Source: Deltaproteobacteria bacterium
GTDB lineage: Bacteria > Bdellovibrionota > JAJCYS01
DNA: 42,901 bases
Reading direction: 5' to 3'
Assembly: GCA_029262815.1 (NCBI GenBank)
Contig: JAJCYS010000009.1
Location: 1 to 42,901 of the forward strand
In this document: piece after piece, positions 1 through 8,096 of the stretch
How positions within the stretch are numbered: the stretch's first letter is position 1
Layout of the letters: each line of letters opens with the position of its first letter
Translations under genes and position numbers: made by a program
The notes under the pieces: generated by a model
What the model saw: the letters and a program-made list of their open reading frames with translations, nothing else
What the model was told of the DNA's origin: nothing
Database searches by the model: none

Positions 1-175
1 GTGTCACTTTCAGAATAGCTGTGAGTTCGGGATATAGGGGATGATCGCTGCGTAGGGTTTTGTTGTTTGCTTGATTCAGTAAGGCTTGGAGTGCCTTACG
101 GACGGCTTCGTCTGCTTTACTGATACTTGAAAAAGTAAAAAAAATGGTGATAGCCAAAAAAAAACACTTGGTCAT
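1..175 (-). CDS. Exported protein of unknown function, C-terminus cut by window edge
   Basis: An open reading frame runs from an ATG at 175 to the window edge with no stop, so only the first 58 codons are visible. The start is well supported: AAGGAGTG lies a few bases upstream. The first 21 residues (MTKCFFLAITIFFTFSSISKA) look like a classic signal peptide with an AxA-type cleavage site before DEAVRK. The rest that can be seen is polar and predicted helical. I do not recognise a family. It lies downstream of the next minus-strand gene, about 110 bp away, with its own strong ribosome binding site. Confidence 0.6.
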   Translation of the reverse strand, partial: MTKCFFLAITIFFTFSSISKADEAVRKALQALLNQANNKTLRSDHPLYPELTAILKVT

Positions 176-287
176 ACGACACTCCTTTGTCACAAGTCTT
201 TGATCTTTAGAGCATCGTATCGCGTTCAGGGGAATTATTAAAACCTAAATGAAAATATGAAAAAAAACCAACAAAATGAATAAAGCG

Positions 288-1223
288 TTACTTGCAACGC
301 CCCAATAAATGTGAGCTTAAAAAAAACAATTTGGTTTGCACATTATTGAACCGTACAAAACTGAGCTCACTCAATGGGTATCCTTTTTTGATGAGATTTA
401 AAACGACAGAATAGGTTGGCGAACGAGTGTTGAAAATGTCAATGGTTTTTTGAATTATCTGTTGTTTCCCATCTGATTCAGCTGAGAAGCTTTTTTGAAC
501 ATTTCTGGTTTCCACAAGTGGATAAAGAATATTGTGAGAAAACTCTATTAAACTCATCCATTCTAGTAAGGACCAGTTTTTCTTTAAGTTGAAATGATTC
601 AACAAATCGAATTGCAGAAAACTATCATCTTTTGGGTTGAGCAGGTGAAGAATACTTAGTGAATGGGCTAAAAATAATTGAGCTGTTATATAGGAAAAAC
701 TTTTTTGGTGTACCCAAAACCCTGTTTCGTCTTCGATGATTTTTGAAAATGTGCGTTTCACTGATGTTGGCCAAGACTTTACATCCGGAATATATTTATG
801 CGAAAACAATGTATGGAAAGTTTTCGTCCAACTACTTTTAGTAATATCACGTAATACAGAAAAAGTTTTTCGTTTTTGATACAAATGAAGCAAAAGCCTG
901 AGTTGTTCCAAAAAAGTAAAGTAAGGTTGGGTGGACTCAAATATAACAGGAAACTGCGCTACCGGGCCTAACCCTCGATAGGACAGGATGAATGAATCTA
1001 CATTGCCGTGTTTCATAGCCTCATGGAGTTGCTGCCAGGCTTTAAACTCGCGTTCATGAATTTTATGTTGTTCAAATACAATTTTTTTGGCTACATGCTG
1101 GTCTGTGATTTTGACGTAAGCTTGATATATATTCTCAAGAGAATGAGCTTCACTATGTGCCCTGCACACATGTGACATGCAAAGCAGTGGTGTGCAGGGC
1201 AAAAACTTAAGAATCCACTTCAT
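288..1223 (-). CDS. Exported protein of unknown function (311 aa)
   Basis: The N-terminus MKWILKFLPCTPLLCMSHVC gives a positively charged, hydrophobic signal sequence, probably cleaved near CRA-HS, so the protein is likely periplasmic or secreted. A ggagcc box sits just before the ATG at 1223. The remainder is rich in Phe, Leu, His and Lys and looks largely helical; I see no catalytic motif and recognise no family. The stop codon lies inside a short inverted repeat (GCGTT at 285-289, AACGC at 296-300) followed in the transcript by a T-rich stretch, possibly a weak terminator. It is transcribed away from the pyr genes, with a 126-bp shared upstream region. Confidence 0.7.
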   Translation of the reverse strand: MKWILKFLPCTPLLCMSHVCRAHSEAHSLENIYQAYVKITDQHVAKKIVFEQHKIHEREFKAWQQLHEAMKHGNVDSFILSYRGLGPVAQFPVIFESTQPYFTFLEQLRLLLHLYQKRKTFSVLRDITKSSWTKTFHTLFSHKYIPDVKSWPTSVKRTFSKIIEDETGFWVHQKSFSYITAQLFLAHSLSILHLLNPKDDSFLQFDLLNHFNLKKNWSLLEWMSLIEFSHNILYPLVETRNVQKSFSAESDGKQQIIQKTIDIFNTRSPTYSVVLNLIKKGYPLSELSFVRFNNVQTKLFFLSSHLLGRCK

Positions 1224-1349
1224 GGGAAGGCTCCAAACTTTGAAATTGTGAGACAGATGTGTCAGGTGATTGAAGCAAGAATGTGAATTCGTGGGATGAA
1301 CCCTAATAAGCAGCCTCCATGCTTGCTTTTACGTTATGACTAGGATTTC

Positions 1350-2108
1350 ATGGATGACGTTCCTTTGTCAATTGGGGCTTTCTATTCTTCAAATTTAGAG
1401 GTAGGATTGCAGGAAACAGGGGTGGTTATGGCCTTTAATCAAAGCGCGTTTAATGACTTTTTATTAGAGCACGATGTGGTGGGGTTTTTTGAAAAGCCCA
1501 TTCACTTGAAATCTGAGAGAATCTCGCACTGGTACGCTAATTGGCGTCATGTGTCCAGTGATGCTTATTTACTAGATCAACTATCTGATTTCGTGGTCTC
1601 CTTTCTCAGAGATCAGTTTCTCAACATTGAAAGTATTTTAGGGGTGCCTGAAGGGGCAAGCAAAGTCGGAATTCTATCGAGTTATAAATGGGCAAAGTTG
1701 CAGGGAACCCTCAAAAAAGGCTCCCACGTTATTCCGATGGGCCGAGCCATGCCTAAAGCACACGGGGATGCTAAGGATCGTTTTTTCGTGGGATCTCCGG
1801 TAGGTCCAACAGTGGTGCTTGAAGATGTCACAACAACGGGCATGTCAGTCATGGGGCTTCTTGACCATATGAAAACCGCTGAATTGTCTATGGTAGGCGT
1901 CGTGACCCTATTCGATCGGATGGAAATTCGAGATGATGGATTAAAGGTACCTCAAAAAATTAAGGAAAAGTATGGGCTTCCGTTTTTAGCGATGAGTCGA
2001 GCGGATGAAATTTTGCCTCGGGCACTTAAGCGATATGCACCCTCAGAATCTGTGGTCACGTCTGTGATGGCAGATGTGAAGCAGTATCGCCAAGGAGCTC
2101 ATGTATGA
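1350..2108 (+). CDS. pyrE: Orotate phosphoribosyltransferase (PyrE-like)
   Basis: Predicted to transfer phosphoribosyl from PRPP to orotate, giving OMP, in cytoplasmic UMP synthesis. The PRPP-binding loop of type I phosphoribosyltransferases is clear at residues 155-165 (VVLEDVTTTGM). The segment HWYANWR near residue 60 and the lysine-containing EGASK near 101-105 also suit an orotate enzyme. The gene overlaps pyrF by ATGA, so the two are translationally coupled and catalyse consecutive steps, which supports the substrate. Start: the ATG at 1350 has AGGA four bases upstream. An in-frame ATG at 1428 (residue 27) is preceded by aggggtgg and begins closer to where the conserved domain starts, so the true product may be 226 residues. 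The family call is firm; the start is not. Confidence 0.85.
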   Translation: MDDVPLSIGAFYSSNLEVGLQETGVVMAFNQSAFNDFLLEHDVVGFFEKPIHLKSERISHWYANWRHVSSDAYLLDQLSDFVVSFLRDQFLNIESILGVPEGASKVGILSSYKWAKLQGTLKKGSHVIPMGRAMPKAHGDAKDRFFVGSPVGPTVVLEDVTTTGMSVMGLLDHMKTAELSMVGVVTLFDRMEIRDDGLKVPQKIKEKYGLPFLAMSRADEILPRALKRYAPSESVVTSVMADVKQYRQGAHV

Positions 2109-2920
2109 GTTTTTTTGAAAGATGGCTCGAAATTGTTCGAAAGAAACATACCTTGCTTTGTGTTGGTGTAGATCCTGCCGAAGCTGGCCAGCGGGGAAGA
2201 CAATCTATTCAAGGAAAAAAGGCTGAGTGGTGTCGTCACGTCATTGATCAAGTGGCGCCCTATACGGCTGCGATCAAAATCAATCGAAATTATATTAAGG
2301 ATTTATCGCGTCAAGAAGTGAAATCATTGACCCACCAAATTCATGAACTAGGGATGTTAGCCATTGACGACTCAAAACTCGTCGATATTGGATCCACAAA
2401 TGCTGCAGGGTTCTATCATGCTGCTGAAGAGGGATTTGATGCAGTGACCTATGCGCCTTTTCCGGGCAATATCCAAGATGCGATTTCACAGGCTCACGAT
2501 GTTGGGCTGGGAATTATTGTATTGATGCTTATGTCTAACCCTGAATATCAAGTGATGAAACAGGCCCAGATCGAGGGCACGACATTGCCACAATATTTAG
2601 CTAAAATTATATGTGAAAGCCGGGCTGATGGGGTTGTTATTGGTGCACCGAGCGGTGCAAATCATATTCAAGTCGATGAAGTTATAGCTTTAAAAAAACA
2701 AATGGGTGACCGGCTGGTATTAATGCCTGGAATGGGTGCTCAAGGTGGAGACACCCGACTAATAGAGCTCTTTGGTAACCGTACGATCGTCAACGTGGGG
2801 CGTTCAATCATTTATGCAGAAAGCCCTGCCGATACAGCTCGAACGTACGCGTCTCGCATACACACTGCTTGGCTGACTCATCAGGACGGAGAAAAAAAAT
2901 CGTCACCGAGCGAGCTTTAG
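2105..2920 (+). CDS. pyrF: Orotidine 5'-phosphate decarboxylase
   Basis: Decarboxylates OMP to UMP, the last step of de novo pyrimidine synthesis. The TIM-barrel signatures are present: VGVDP at 20-24, the lysine in AAIKIN (K58), and the catalytic Asp-x-Lys-x-x-Asp at D89, K91 and D94 (DSKLVDIGST). The phosphate-binding end of the barrel is seen as MPGMGAQGGD and NVGRSIIYA. At 271 residues it matches the longer class of the family rather than the roughly 230-residue E. coli type. It starts inside the stop codon of the pyrE-like gene (ATGA at 2105-2108). Its end overlaps the convergent gene at 2917 by 4 bp. Confidence 0.92.
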   Translation: MSFFERWLEIVRKKHTLLCVGVDPAEAGQRGRQSIQGKKAEWCRHVIDQVAPYTAAIKINRNYIKDLSRQEVKSLTHQIHELGMLAIDDSKLVDIGSTNAAGFYHAAEEGFDAVTYAPFPGNIQDAISQAHDVGLGIIVLMLMSNPEYQVMKQAQIEGTTLPQYLAKIICESRADGVVIGAPSGANHIQVDEVIALKKQMGDRLVLMPGMGAQGGDTRLIELFGNRTIVNVGRSIIYAESPADTARTYASRIHTAWLTHQDGEKKSSPSEL

Positions 2921-3453
2921 GTTACACCTTTTAGACTGTCGAGCTCGGTTTGTTTCCGAACTAGTTTCTCCCGTACACGGTTTCTTTTCTTTGCAAGGCG
3001 TTCAATTCTTCGGTGGATTTTTTTCTCTGAGTAGCTCCGACGCCGTTTACTTGTGATTGACCTGTCTTTGTCTATGGCGCTCAATTCAGCTTCTTTGTTT
3101 TTTATTTTGTATGTCAGTTCCGCTTCTTCGGATTTTAGTTTTGCGATATCTCGTCTGAGCCGGTTGATTCGATATTTCGGATCCGCGCTAGGAGATCGGA
3201 GGGGTACAGTAATGCCATAGTTAAAATAGGGGGAATAGTGATGTCCACGATAGTAGGGATAGCCATAACCATAGTTATGATAAGAGTAGGGGTAGTTATG
3301 GTAATAACCCGGGTAGTACCCTGGGTAATAATGGTGTCCGCCACCTACACCAATCCCAAAATGGAACCGAGCCCTAGCATCACTCGTTCCAGAATAGAGA
3401 CCAACGCTCATTGCTAAAAAGCAAAAAATACCTAACATTATTGCGTTTTTCAT
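2917..3453 (-). CDS. Exported Gly/His/Tyr-rich coiled-coil protein
   Basis: I chose the ATG at 3453 because a GAGGTG box precedes it and a signal peptide (MKNAIMLGIFCFLAMSVGLY, cut near DARA) then starts at residue 1; a longer reading from 3474 adds seven residues without support. After the signal comes GIGVGGGHHYY and a low-complexity stretch of Tyr, Pro, Gly, His and Asn with repeats such as YYPGYYPGYYHNYPYSYHNY. Then comes a Lys/Arg/Glu-rich helical region of about 90 residues that should form a coiled coil. It is one of three neighbouring genes with the same plan (see 3600-4175 and 4241-4696). Function unknown; the His/Tyr-rich part could bind metal or act structurally in the envelope. 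Confidence 0.7.
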   Translation of the reverse strand: MKNAIMLGIFCFLAMSVGLYSGTSDARARFHFGIGVGGGHHYYPGYYPGYYHNYPYSYHNYGYGYPYYRGHHYSPYFNYGITVPLRSPSADPKYRINRLRRDIAKLKSEEAELTYKIKNKEAELSAIDKDRSITSKRRRSYSEKKIHRRIERLAKKRNRVREKLVRKQTELDSLKGVT

Positions 3454-3533
3454 ACAACACCTCGTATATTCCATATCGGTATTGTATTAAGAAAAAATTA
3501 ATAAAATTTATTTAATAATACTGGAAACCTATC

Positions 3534-3555
3534 AAAAGGCTCAGTTGCCTGAGCC
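3534..3555 (-). terminator. Rho-independent terminator after the 3600-4175 gene
   Basis: On the minus-strand transcript, GGCTCAG (3549-3555) pairs perfectly with CTGAGCC (3538-3544) around a GCAA tetraloop and is followed directly by TTTT (3537-3534). It lies about 45 bp beyond the stop of the minus-strand gene ending at 3600, the expected place for its terminator. Confidence 0.6.
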
Positions 3556-3599
3556 CTTTGAATTTAAAAGGAATAAGTTAATAAAAGACCGGTCCTTAG

Positions 3600-4175
3600 C
3601 TACGTAATCTTTCGTATATCTTTTTTCAATCGGTCTCGCTCGTATTCCAACGGCTTGAGCTCATTGTCGACTGTTGAATCGATTTCGTTTTTTAACTGCA
3701 CTCTTGCGGATTTGTTCTTTTCGGTTAAGAGTTGTGATTGGAGTCGATCAAGTTTGTTTTTTACAATTTCAATTTGATCTTCAACCGACAGGAGCTCACG
3801 GGTCAATGTCGTTAAATTTCTATCAGTATTCGTACTGGGATTCCTGTAGTACCGAGTAGGCGGGTATGAATAACTACGGTTATATCCACCATAGGGGTAG
3901 GTTGAGTTGTAATAGTAAGGGCTACTGTAGAAAAAAGGCCATCCGAATCCATATCGATAGGATTTGTGATGGTAAGATGTCGGCCCACGACGGAAAAATC
4001 GATGATGCCTACGACCGTGACGTCTACCATGACGTCTAGCGCGATGCCCACGACGACTTCGACGAACCTCTTCAAGTTGTTCACCAGCCTTTTGAATACC
4101 AAACTGCCCCTGTGCTACATTGGGCACGCTCCATACGGGCGCAATCACGAAAGCTGCTAAAATTAAATATCTCAT
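3600..4175 (-). CDS. Exported Arg/His- and Tyr-rich coiled-coil protein
   Basis: The start at 4175 is set by a strong GAGGAGG box that lies inside the artificial N-terminal extension reaching 4220. The mature start follows a signal peptide (MRYLILAAFVIAPVWSVPNV, cut near AQG). Then come an Arg/His block with HGRRHGRRHHR, a Tyr/Ser/Pro/Gly block (SSPYYYNSTYPYGGYNRSYS), and a C-terminal helical segment with heptad-like Leu/Ile spacing (LLSVEDQIEIVKNKLDRLQS). The architecture matches its neighbours at 2917 and 4241. Codon runs for His-Gly-Arg are nearly identical at DNA level to those in the 4241 gene, suggesting duplication or shared repeat expansion. No family recognised. The terminator at 3534-3555 lies downstream. 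Confidence 0.7.
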   Translation of the reverse strand: MRYLILAAFVIAPVWSVPNVAQGQFGIQKAGEQLEEVRRSRRGHRARRHGRRHGRRHHRFFRRGPTSYHHKSYRYGFGWPFFYSSPYYYNSTYPYGGYNRSYSYPPTRYYRNPSTNTDRNLTTLTRELLSVEDQIEIVKNKLDRLQSQLLTEKNKSARVQLKNEIDSTVDNELKPLEYERDRLKKDIRKIT

Positions 4176-4240
4176 CTTATACCTCCTCATGTTTGTCCAT
4201 CGACATAGGCCGTAGGGCAATCATGGGTAATAAAGAGGGG

Positions 4241-4696
4241 TCAAGACCGGCGTCTACCATAAAACTGCTTTGATGCTCTGAGCTCTTTACGAAGTTCATC
4301 GAGCTCATCTTCTGCTCTGTCTATTTTTCTTTCGTATCTTCGTACTTTACGGGATTTTTTTGCTTTTTCAGCGTCTTCCAACTTGTCTTCCCATCTGTCA
4401 ATATCATCTTCTAATCCATCAATTTCATCTTTAATCTCTGATGGAGTCCTTGGAGGAGGGGGGTCTCTCTGACCATCATCTTCGACTGAAAATCCAATCT
4501 GTGTATCAACATCTGAACCGTGATGTCTGCCGTGACGTCTACCGTGATGTCTGCCGTGATGTCCTCCGTGATGCCTACTACTACCAAACCCCAATCCAAC
4601 ACCGAGTCCCAATCTTGCTTTTGCATCAGCTGGATTTGAATAGCCAGACAACATCAACGCCAAAACTAAAAGTGTAAAAACCCCAAATTTCCTCAT
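4241..4696 (-). CDS. Exported His-rich (HGRHHG repeat) coiled-coil protein
   Basis: The start at 4696 is preceded by GGAGG and opens a signal peptide (MRKFGVFTLLVLALMLSGYS, cut near ADA). Next comes a glycine-rich GLGVGLGFGSS, then a tandem of HHG/RHG units (HHGGHHGRHHGRRHGRHHG), an acidic and proline-rich linker (DDGQRDPPPPRTPSE) and a highly charged coiled coil of alternating acidic and basic residues. The His repeat is a plausible Zn, Ni or Cu sink, but that is inference. It is the first gene of the trio in transcription order; its own promoter would lie in 4700-4890, shared with the divergent lipoprotein gene. Confidence 0.72.
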   Translation of the reverse strand: MRKFGVFTLLVLALMLSGYSNPADAKARLGLGVGLGFGSSRHHGGHHGRHHGRRHGRHHGSDVDTQIGFSVEDDGQRDPPPPRTPSEIKDEIDGLEDDIDRWEDKLEDAEKAKKSRKVRRYERKIDRAEDELDELRKELRASKQFYGRRRS

Positions 4697-4891
4697 ACTT
4701 ATCCTCCGCACACTAGTATTATCGGGTAATATAGATTATATAATTAGATAAATTAAGTTTAAAAATAACAGGGGTTTACAATGAGAAGGGATCAGTGAAT
4801 TAGAGACGTACACTCTCTCTAGATGTTGAATAGGGGGCTGGGACGGCAATGATTCCAATATTGTGCTAAGCTCTGGTTCCATGGTGTCGAT

Positions 4892-5518
4892 ATGTGCTGT
4901 ATGAAGAGCTCTGAAAGACTACTAATGAATGGATTGACAATAGCTGTATTGATCCTTTTTATTACGGGTTGCTCAAAAAATAATCCACTCATTGAAAATA
5001 CAAAACAGAACCCAATATCACCTCCAGAGTTACTCAAGCCATTTGTGGGAGAAAATAAAAAAGGGTTTATGGGATATTTTAAAGGCGAAAAAAAGGAACA
5101 CATTTTTATATGTCAGTTTTTTTCTGAGAGTAAAGGCATGTTGTTAAAATATCACGCTGGAAGGACGTCTGATGGAGGTTTCGAAATGCATGGTTTTCCA
5201 TTTGAGTGGACAACGGAAATTGGGAAGCCTTTTCAAATTAAAATGATTGATAGTACAGATGACGAGAAAAACGTCTTTATGGGTCAAGCACGTGTTTACA
5301 AAGAAGGTGAACAAACACTACTTGAAATTGATTTTACTGAAACCAAAGTATGGGATTATTTAAAGGTAAAAAACTTAAAACTAATTGAGACAGAATCTGT
5401 TCTGAAGGATGTGGATGATCCATATGGAGGTACTACTCTGAACTTGTCTCTTGAGTTTGAAGATGACGGCTACGATGCTTTTTATGATAAACTTAGCCAA
5501 AATCCTCTTTTGAAATAA
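4892..5518 (+). CDS. Lipoprotein of unknown function
   Basis: A lipobox (LFITGC) ends a hydrophobic stretch, so the mature protein is lipid-anchored at Cys27 of this reading. In-frame ATGs at 4892, 4901 and 4925 all precede the lipobox and none has a good Shine-Dalgarno; 4925 gives the most typical signal length. The mature part is polar, with a proline-containing linker and many short beta-like stretches (for example HGFPFEWTTEIGKPFQIK), which suggests a beta-rich globular domain. I do not recognise it. It is convergent with the importer operon; a weak TTCCT/AGGAA hairpin followed by TTTT at 5538-5558 may end its transcript. Confidence 0.65.
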   Translation: MCCMKSSERLLMNGLTIAVLILFITGCSKNNPLIENTKQNPISPPELLKPFVGENKKGFMGYFKGEKKEHIFICQFFSESKGMLLKYHAGRTSDGGFEMHGFPFEWTTEIGKPFQIKMIDSTDDEKNVFMGQARVYKEGEQTLLEIDFTETKVWDYLKVKNLKLIETESVLKDVDDPYGGTTLNLSLEFEDDGYDAFYDKLSQNPLLK

Positions 5519-5573
5519 GTTCTAAATAGATAATTGCTTCCTCATTTGTAGGAATTTTCAGGTCGAGAGTCAA

Positions 5574-5939
5574 TTACATTTTATGATGTTTTCGTGTGCT
5601 GCTTTTGTGGGATTCGTGAGACTGCGGCTTTGTAAGGGCAAACTTAAATTTTTCACTGGATGAGTTTAGGTTATCGACAATTGATTTTAAGGATGACTTT
5701 GATGAGACTGAGAATTTTGCCGAATGTGTTTTATGTGAAACATGAATGGGTCCAACAACGCCAGGCATTTTCTTGAGCGTTGCAGAGACAGAATTTGAAC
5801 ATCCTGTACAGACCATACCCGTGATATAGACAGTCACTTCTTTGGGTGAAGCGTGAGCCGTGTTTTTATTCGTCATGCCAAAAATAAACGCGCACAAGAG
5901 ACCCGAAAAAGCCAAAACGGTTACTATTGATTTGTTCAT
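5574..5939 (-). CDS. Exported heavy-metal-associated (HMA) domain protein
   Basis: The start at 5939 lies one base after the stop of the upstream permease gene and has GAGGAG seven bases before it, inside the permease gene, so translation is coupled. A signal peptide or anchor covers residues 1-30 (to AHA). The HMA signature GMVCTGCSNSV follows at 41-51, with metal-ligand cysteines C44 and C47, in a ferredoxin-like domain of about 65 residues. The tail is His/Lys/Ser-rich (SHESHKSSTRKHHKM), which may add metal ligands. Cytoplasmic CopZ-type proteins look like this without the signal, so export is notable. Its place as the last gene of an ABC importer operon is unexplained; the relation may be functional or merely positional. 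Confidence 0.8.
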   Translation of the reverse strand: MNKSIVTVLAFSGLLCAFIFGMTNKNTAHASPKEVTVYITGMVCTGCSNSVSATLKKMPGVVGPIHVSHKTHSAKFSVSSKSSLKSIVDNLNSSSEKFKFALTKPQSHESHKSSTRKHHKM

Positions 5940-5940
5940 G

Positions 5941-7062
5941 CTAACACTCCTCAGCTTTAATAGCATTTTGTCGTGTGGTCTTCCAGGCATGTAAGGCTAG
6001 GGCAATTGCTATGACGCCGTAAGCCACAAACACTCTGAAATACTCACCCAACACTACATTACCAAAAATATTTTTTCCAGCCAAGGGTGAGGTGAAGAAG
6101 AGCGTATGAAATAAAAATGTGCCAAAAATGGCATTTAATACGGAAGCCTTTGAAACAGTCGCACCCGAAACAAGCAACGCTGCAATAGCAAACATCCCGA
6201 CGTATTCATGGGAGTTGTAGGTTGTGATGGTACCGATATTTTGTAAAAACAGAATTTGTCCGTATCCAGCCATGATCGTAGAAATGATAATGGCAATAAT
6301 TCGGTTTCGGTTCACTTTAATGCCAGAAATTTCAGAGATGTGTTGATTGTGCCCCATCGCTTTCATCTCTTGGCCCAGCTTTGTCTTTAGAAAAAACACA
6401 ACAAACAAACAGGCCAATGCAATCAATACAAATGGAAAAATGGGAAGGAAAATATCATCAGGTAATGCATTGTTGATGAATGCTGGAAGGGGGATTAAAT
6501 CATCAATAGCGTATTGAACATTCTCTAAGTTAATGGTGTTTTGAAGACCAAAGTATAAGGTCTCACCGGCTTCGTTTTGTCCTCTAGGGAGCAATAAATC
6601 TTGTGTCAGAATAGTCAAAAAAGTCCCTGCGCCATACAAGAAAACCATCTGATAGATACCGTTTGCGAAGAATCCAGTGATGAGTCCTGTTACCATCTCA
6701 CGGCCTTTAGCGCGATTGAAAATGAGCCCAACAAAATAGCCAAACAGAACGCTAAATACTGTTGAAAGAGCCGCCGCCATAACGATGCCCCAAATACCTG
6801 CAAAGCCCCAGTCAATAGCAAAAATCAACCCGATTTGGGCAGCCATGGCGCCAAGAACGATAGAAAAGTTCAATCCAATACCTGCAACAACCGGGATAAT
6901 GAGAGAAATAACTAAGAAGCAGTTTCTGCCTAATCGTTCGATAATAGTGTTGATTATAAAACCCGGCGATTGCTCAGAATAAATCACACCAATAGCACAT
7001 AGTCCCAAAAATATAATCGGAACGATGAATTCTGAGAGATGATCTTGAATTTTCTTGATCAT
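5941..7062 (-). CDS. ABC importer permease, RbsC/nucleoside type (second)
   Basis: An integral membrane protein with many hydrophobic segments, of the BPD_transp_2 permease family used by ribose, nucleoside and branched-chain amino-acid importers. The family's cytoplasmic coupling region is visible as GQEMKAMGHNQHISEISGIK (near residues 230-250), matching the usual hydrophilic loop that meets the ATPase. At 373 residues it is normal to slightly long. Its start overlaps the previous permease gene by 4 bp (7059-7062). It pairs with 7059-8096 as a heterodimeric channel, the arrangement seen in nucleoside importers of the NupP/NupQ type. The substrate is not shown by the sequence alone. Confidence 0.88.
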   Translation of the reverse strand: MIKKIQDHLSEFIVPIIFLGLCAIGVIYSEQSPGFIINTIIERLGRNCFLVISLIIPVVAGIGLNFSIVLGAMAAQIGLIFAIDWGFAGIWGIVMAAALSTVFSVLFGYFVGLIFNRAKGREMVTGLITGFFANGIYQMVFLYGAGTFLTILTQDLLLPRGQNEAGETLYFGLQNTINLENVQYAIDDLIPLPAFINNALPDDIFLPIFPFVLIALACLFVVFFLKTKLGQEMKAMGHNQHISEISGIKVNRNRIIAIIISTIMAGYGQILFLQNIGTITTYNSHEYVGMFAIAALLVSGATVSKASVLNAIFGTFLFHTLFFTSPLAGKNIFGNVVLGEYFRVFVAYGVIAIALALHAWKTTRQNAIKAEEC

Positions 7063-8096
7063 TTTTGTGCTCCGACCCCAACAAGGGCATAGAGAATGAT
7101 ACCGTTTGAAATCACAATTCGAGCTGCTTCCGTGATATCCCCCCCAATGAACTCATTAGCAACCGGCAGGGCCACAGTCAATAAAGACTGAAACACCAAG
7201 CATCCAAAAATGACATGAAACATCGTGGCAGTGCGAATTCCCGCACCCCCAATCAGAATACAGGCAACGATTGGAAAGGCGATCATCAATGGCGCCGTAT
7301 AAAGTTGAACGAATCCATAAGACTGGCTATAAATAACAATACCAATGGCGCCTAAAAACGTAGATAAAGTAGTCGCAAGCAATCGGGTTCGATTGGGTTT
7401 AATACTTGACGCTATAGCAAATTTTTCATTTTGCCCTGCAGCTATAATAGCCATGCCATGACGAGTCTTAAAGAATAGGGCAACCAATATACATGCAACT
7501 AAGAATGAAAGTATAAGGCCTGTGGGTACCCAAATGTCTCCAACAGTGAACGACCAAAGGTTATCTAAAATTCTGCCATACGTATCGTCCATCGGGATGG
7601 TCATACGTAATCCCTTGCCAGCAATGGACCATACAAGCGTGGGGTTATTAAAAGGTAGCATCATCCAGGCAAGACACATAAAAGAAACAGAGGCAAACCC
7701 AACGTAGGTACCTACTACCATCTCTTGGCCTTTAACTTTATTCAGCAACCAACCATAGAAAAGTCCGATAACGATACCTAGTCCACCACCAACTGCAAGG
7801 GCGACTGCCAAGCCGTCGTAGCCCGCTAAATTGAGGTTAATGGAGAAAACAACACCCACTAGACCACAAAGGACACCCACTGGAAGGCCAAAGTTAAGTC
7901 CGAGTCCCCCTTTTACAAAAGGGAGCAAAGAAAGAACCAATATGCCATGACGTCCAAATCTAGATAAACAGTCACTGATCAACTGTCCCATCTGTAAATC
8001 TTTTACGAACGCCAACACAAAAAGCAGTACGGTGAACGCAACAATAACGCCACGTGCAAACCCTAATTGCTTGATAAACGTTTTACATTGATTCAT
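7059..8096 (-). CDS. ABC importer permease, RbsC/nucleoside type (first)
   Basis: A second BPD_transp_2-type permease of 345 residues with repeated hydrophobic helices and the loop HGMAIIAAGQNEKFAIASSI, the counterpart of the coupling loop in its partner. It overlaps the ATPase gene by 4 bp upstream and the second permease by 4 bp downstream, so the three are one translational unit. Two different permeases with one double ATPase indicates a heterodimeric importer, as in YufP/YufQ-like nucleoside systems. Confidence 0.88.
   Translation of the reverse strand: MNQCKTFIKQLGFARGVIVAFTVLLFVLAFVKDLQMGQLISDCLSRFGRHGILVLSLLPFVKGGLGLNFGLPVGVLCGLVGVVFSINLNLAGYDGLAVALAVGGGLGIVIGLFYGWLLNKVKGQEMVVGTYVGFASVSFMCLAWMMLPFNNPTLVWSIAGKGLRMTIPMDDTYGRILDNLWSFTVGDIWVPTGLILSFLVACILVALFFKTRHGMAIIAAGQNEKFAIASSIKPNRTRLLATTLSTFLGAIGIVIYSQSYGFVQLYTAPLMIAFPIVACILIGGAGIRTATMFHVIFGCLVFQSLLTVALPVANEFIGGDITEAARIVISNGIILYALVGVGAQK

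Noticed and set aside
3812..4102. 96-codon frame within the Arg/His-rich gene
   Set aside because: Same strand, other frame; the Val/Ile/Thr/Asp repeats come from reading His-Gly-Arg repeat codons out of frame.
4501..4580. Short regular repeats that could suggest a CRISPR or satellite array
   Set aside because: The 9-base periodicity is in frame and encodes His-Gly-Arg units; there are no spacers of constant length.
4411..4626. 71-codon frame inside the His-rich gene
   Set aside because: Out-of-frame reading of the repeat DNA; lacks the ribosome site and signal peptide of the main frame.
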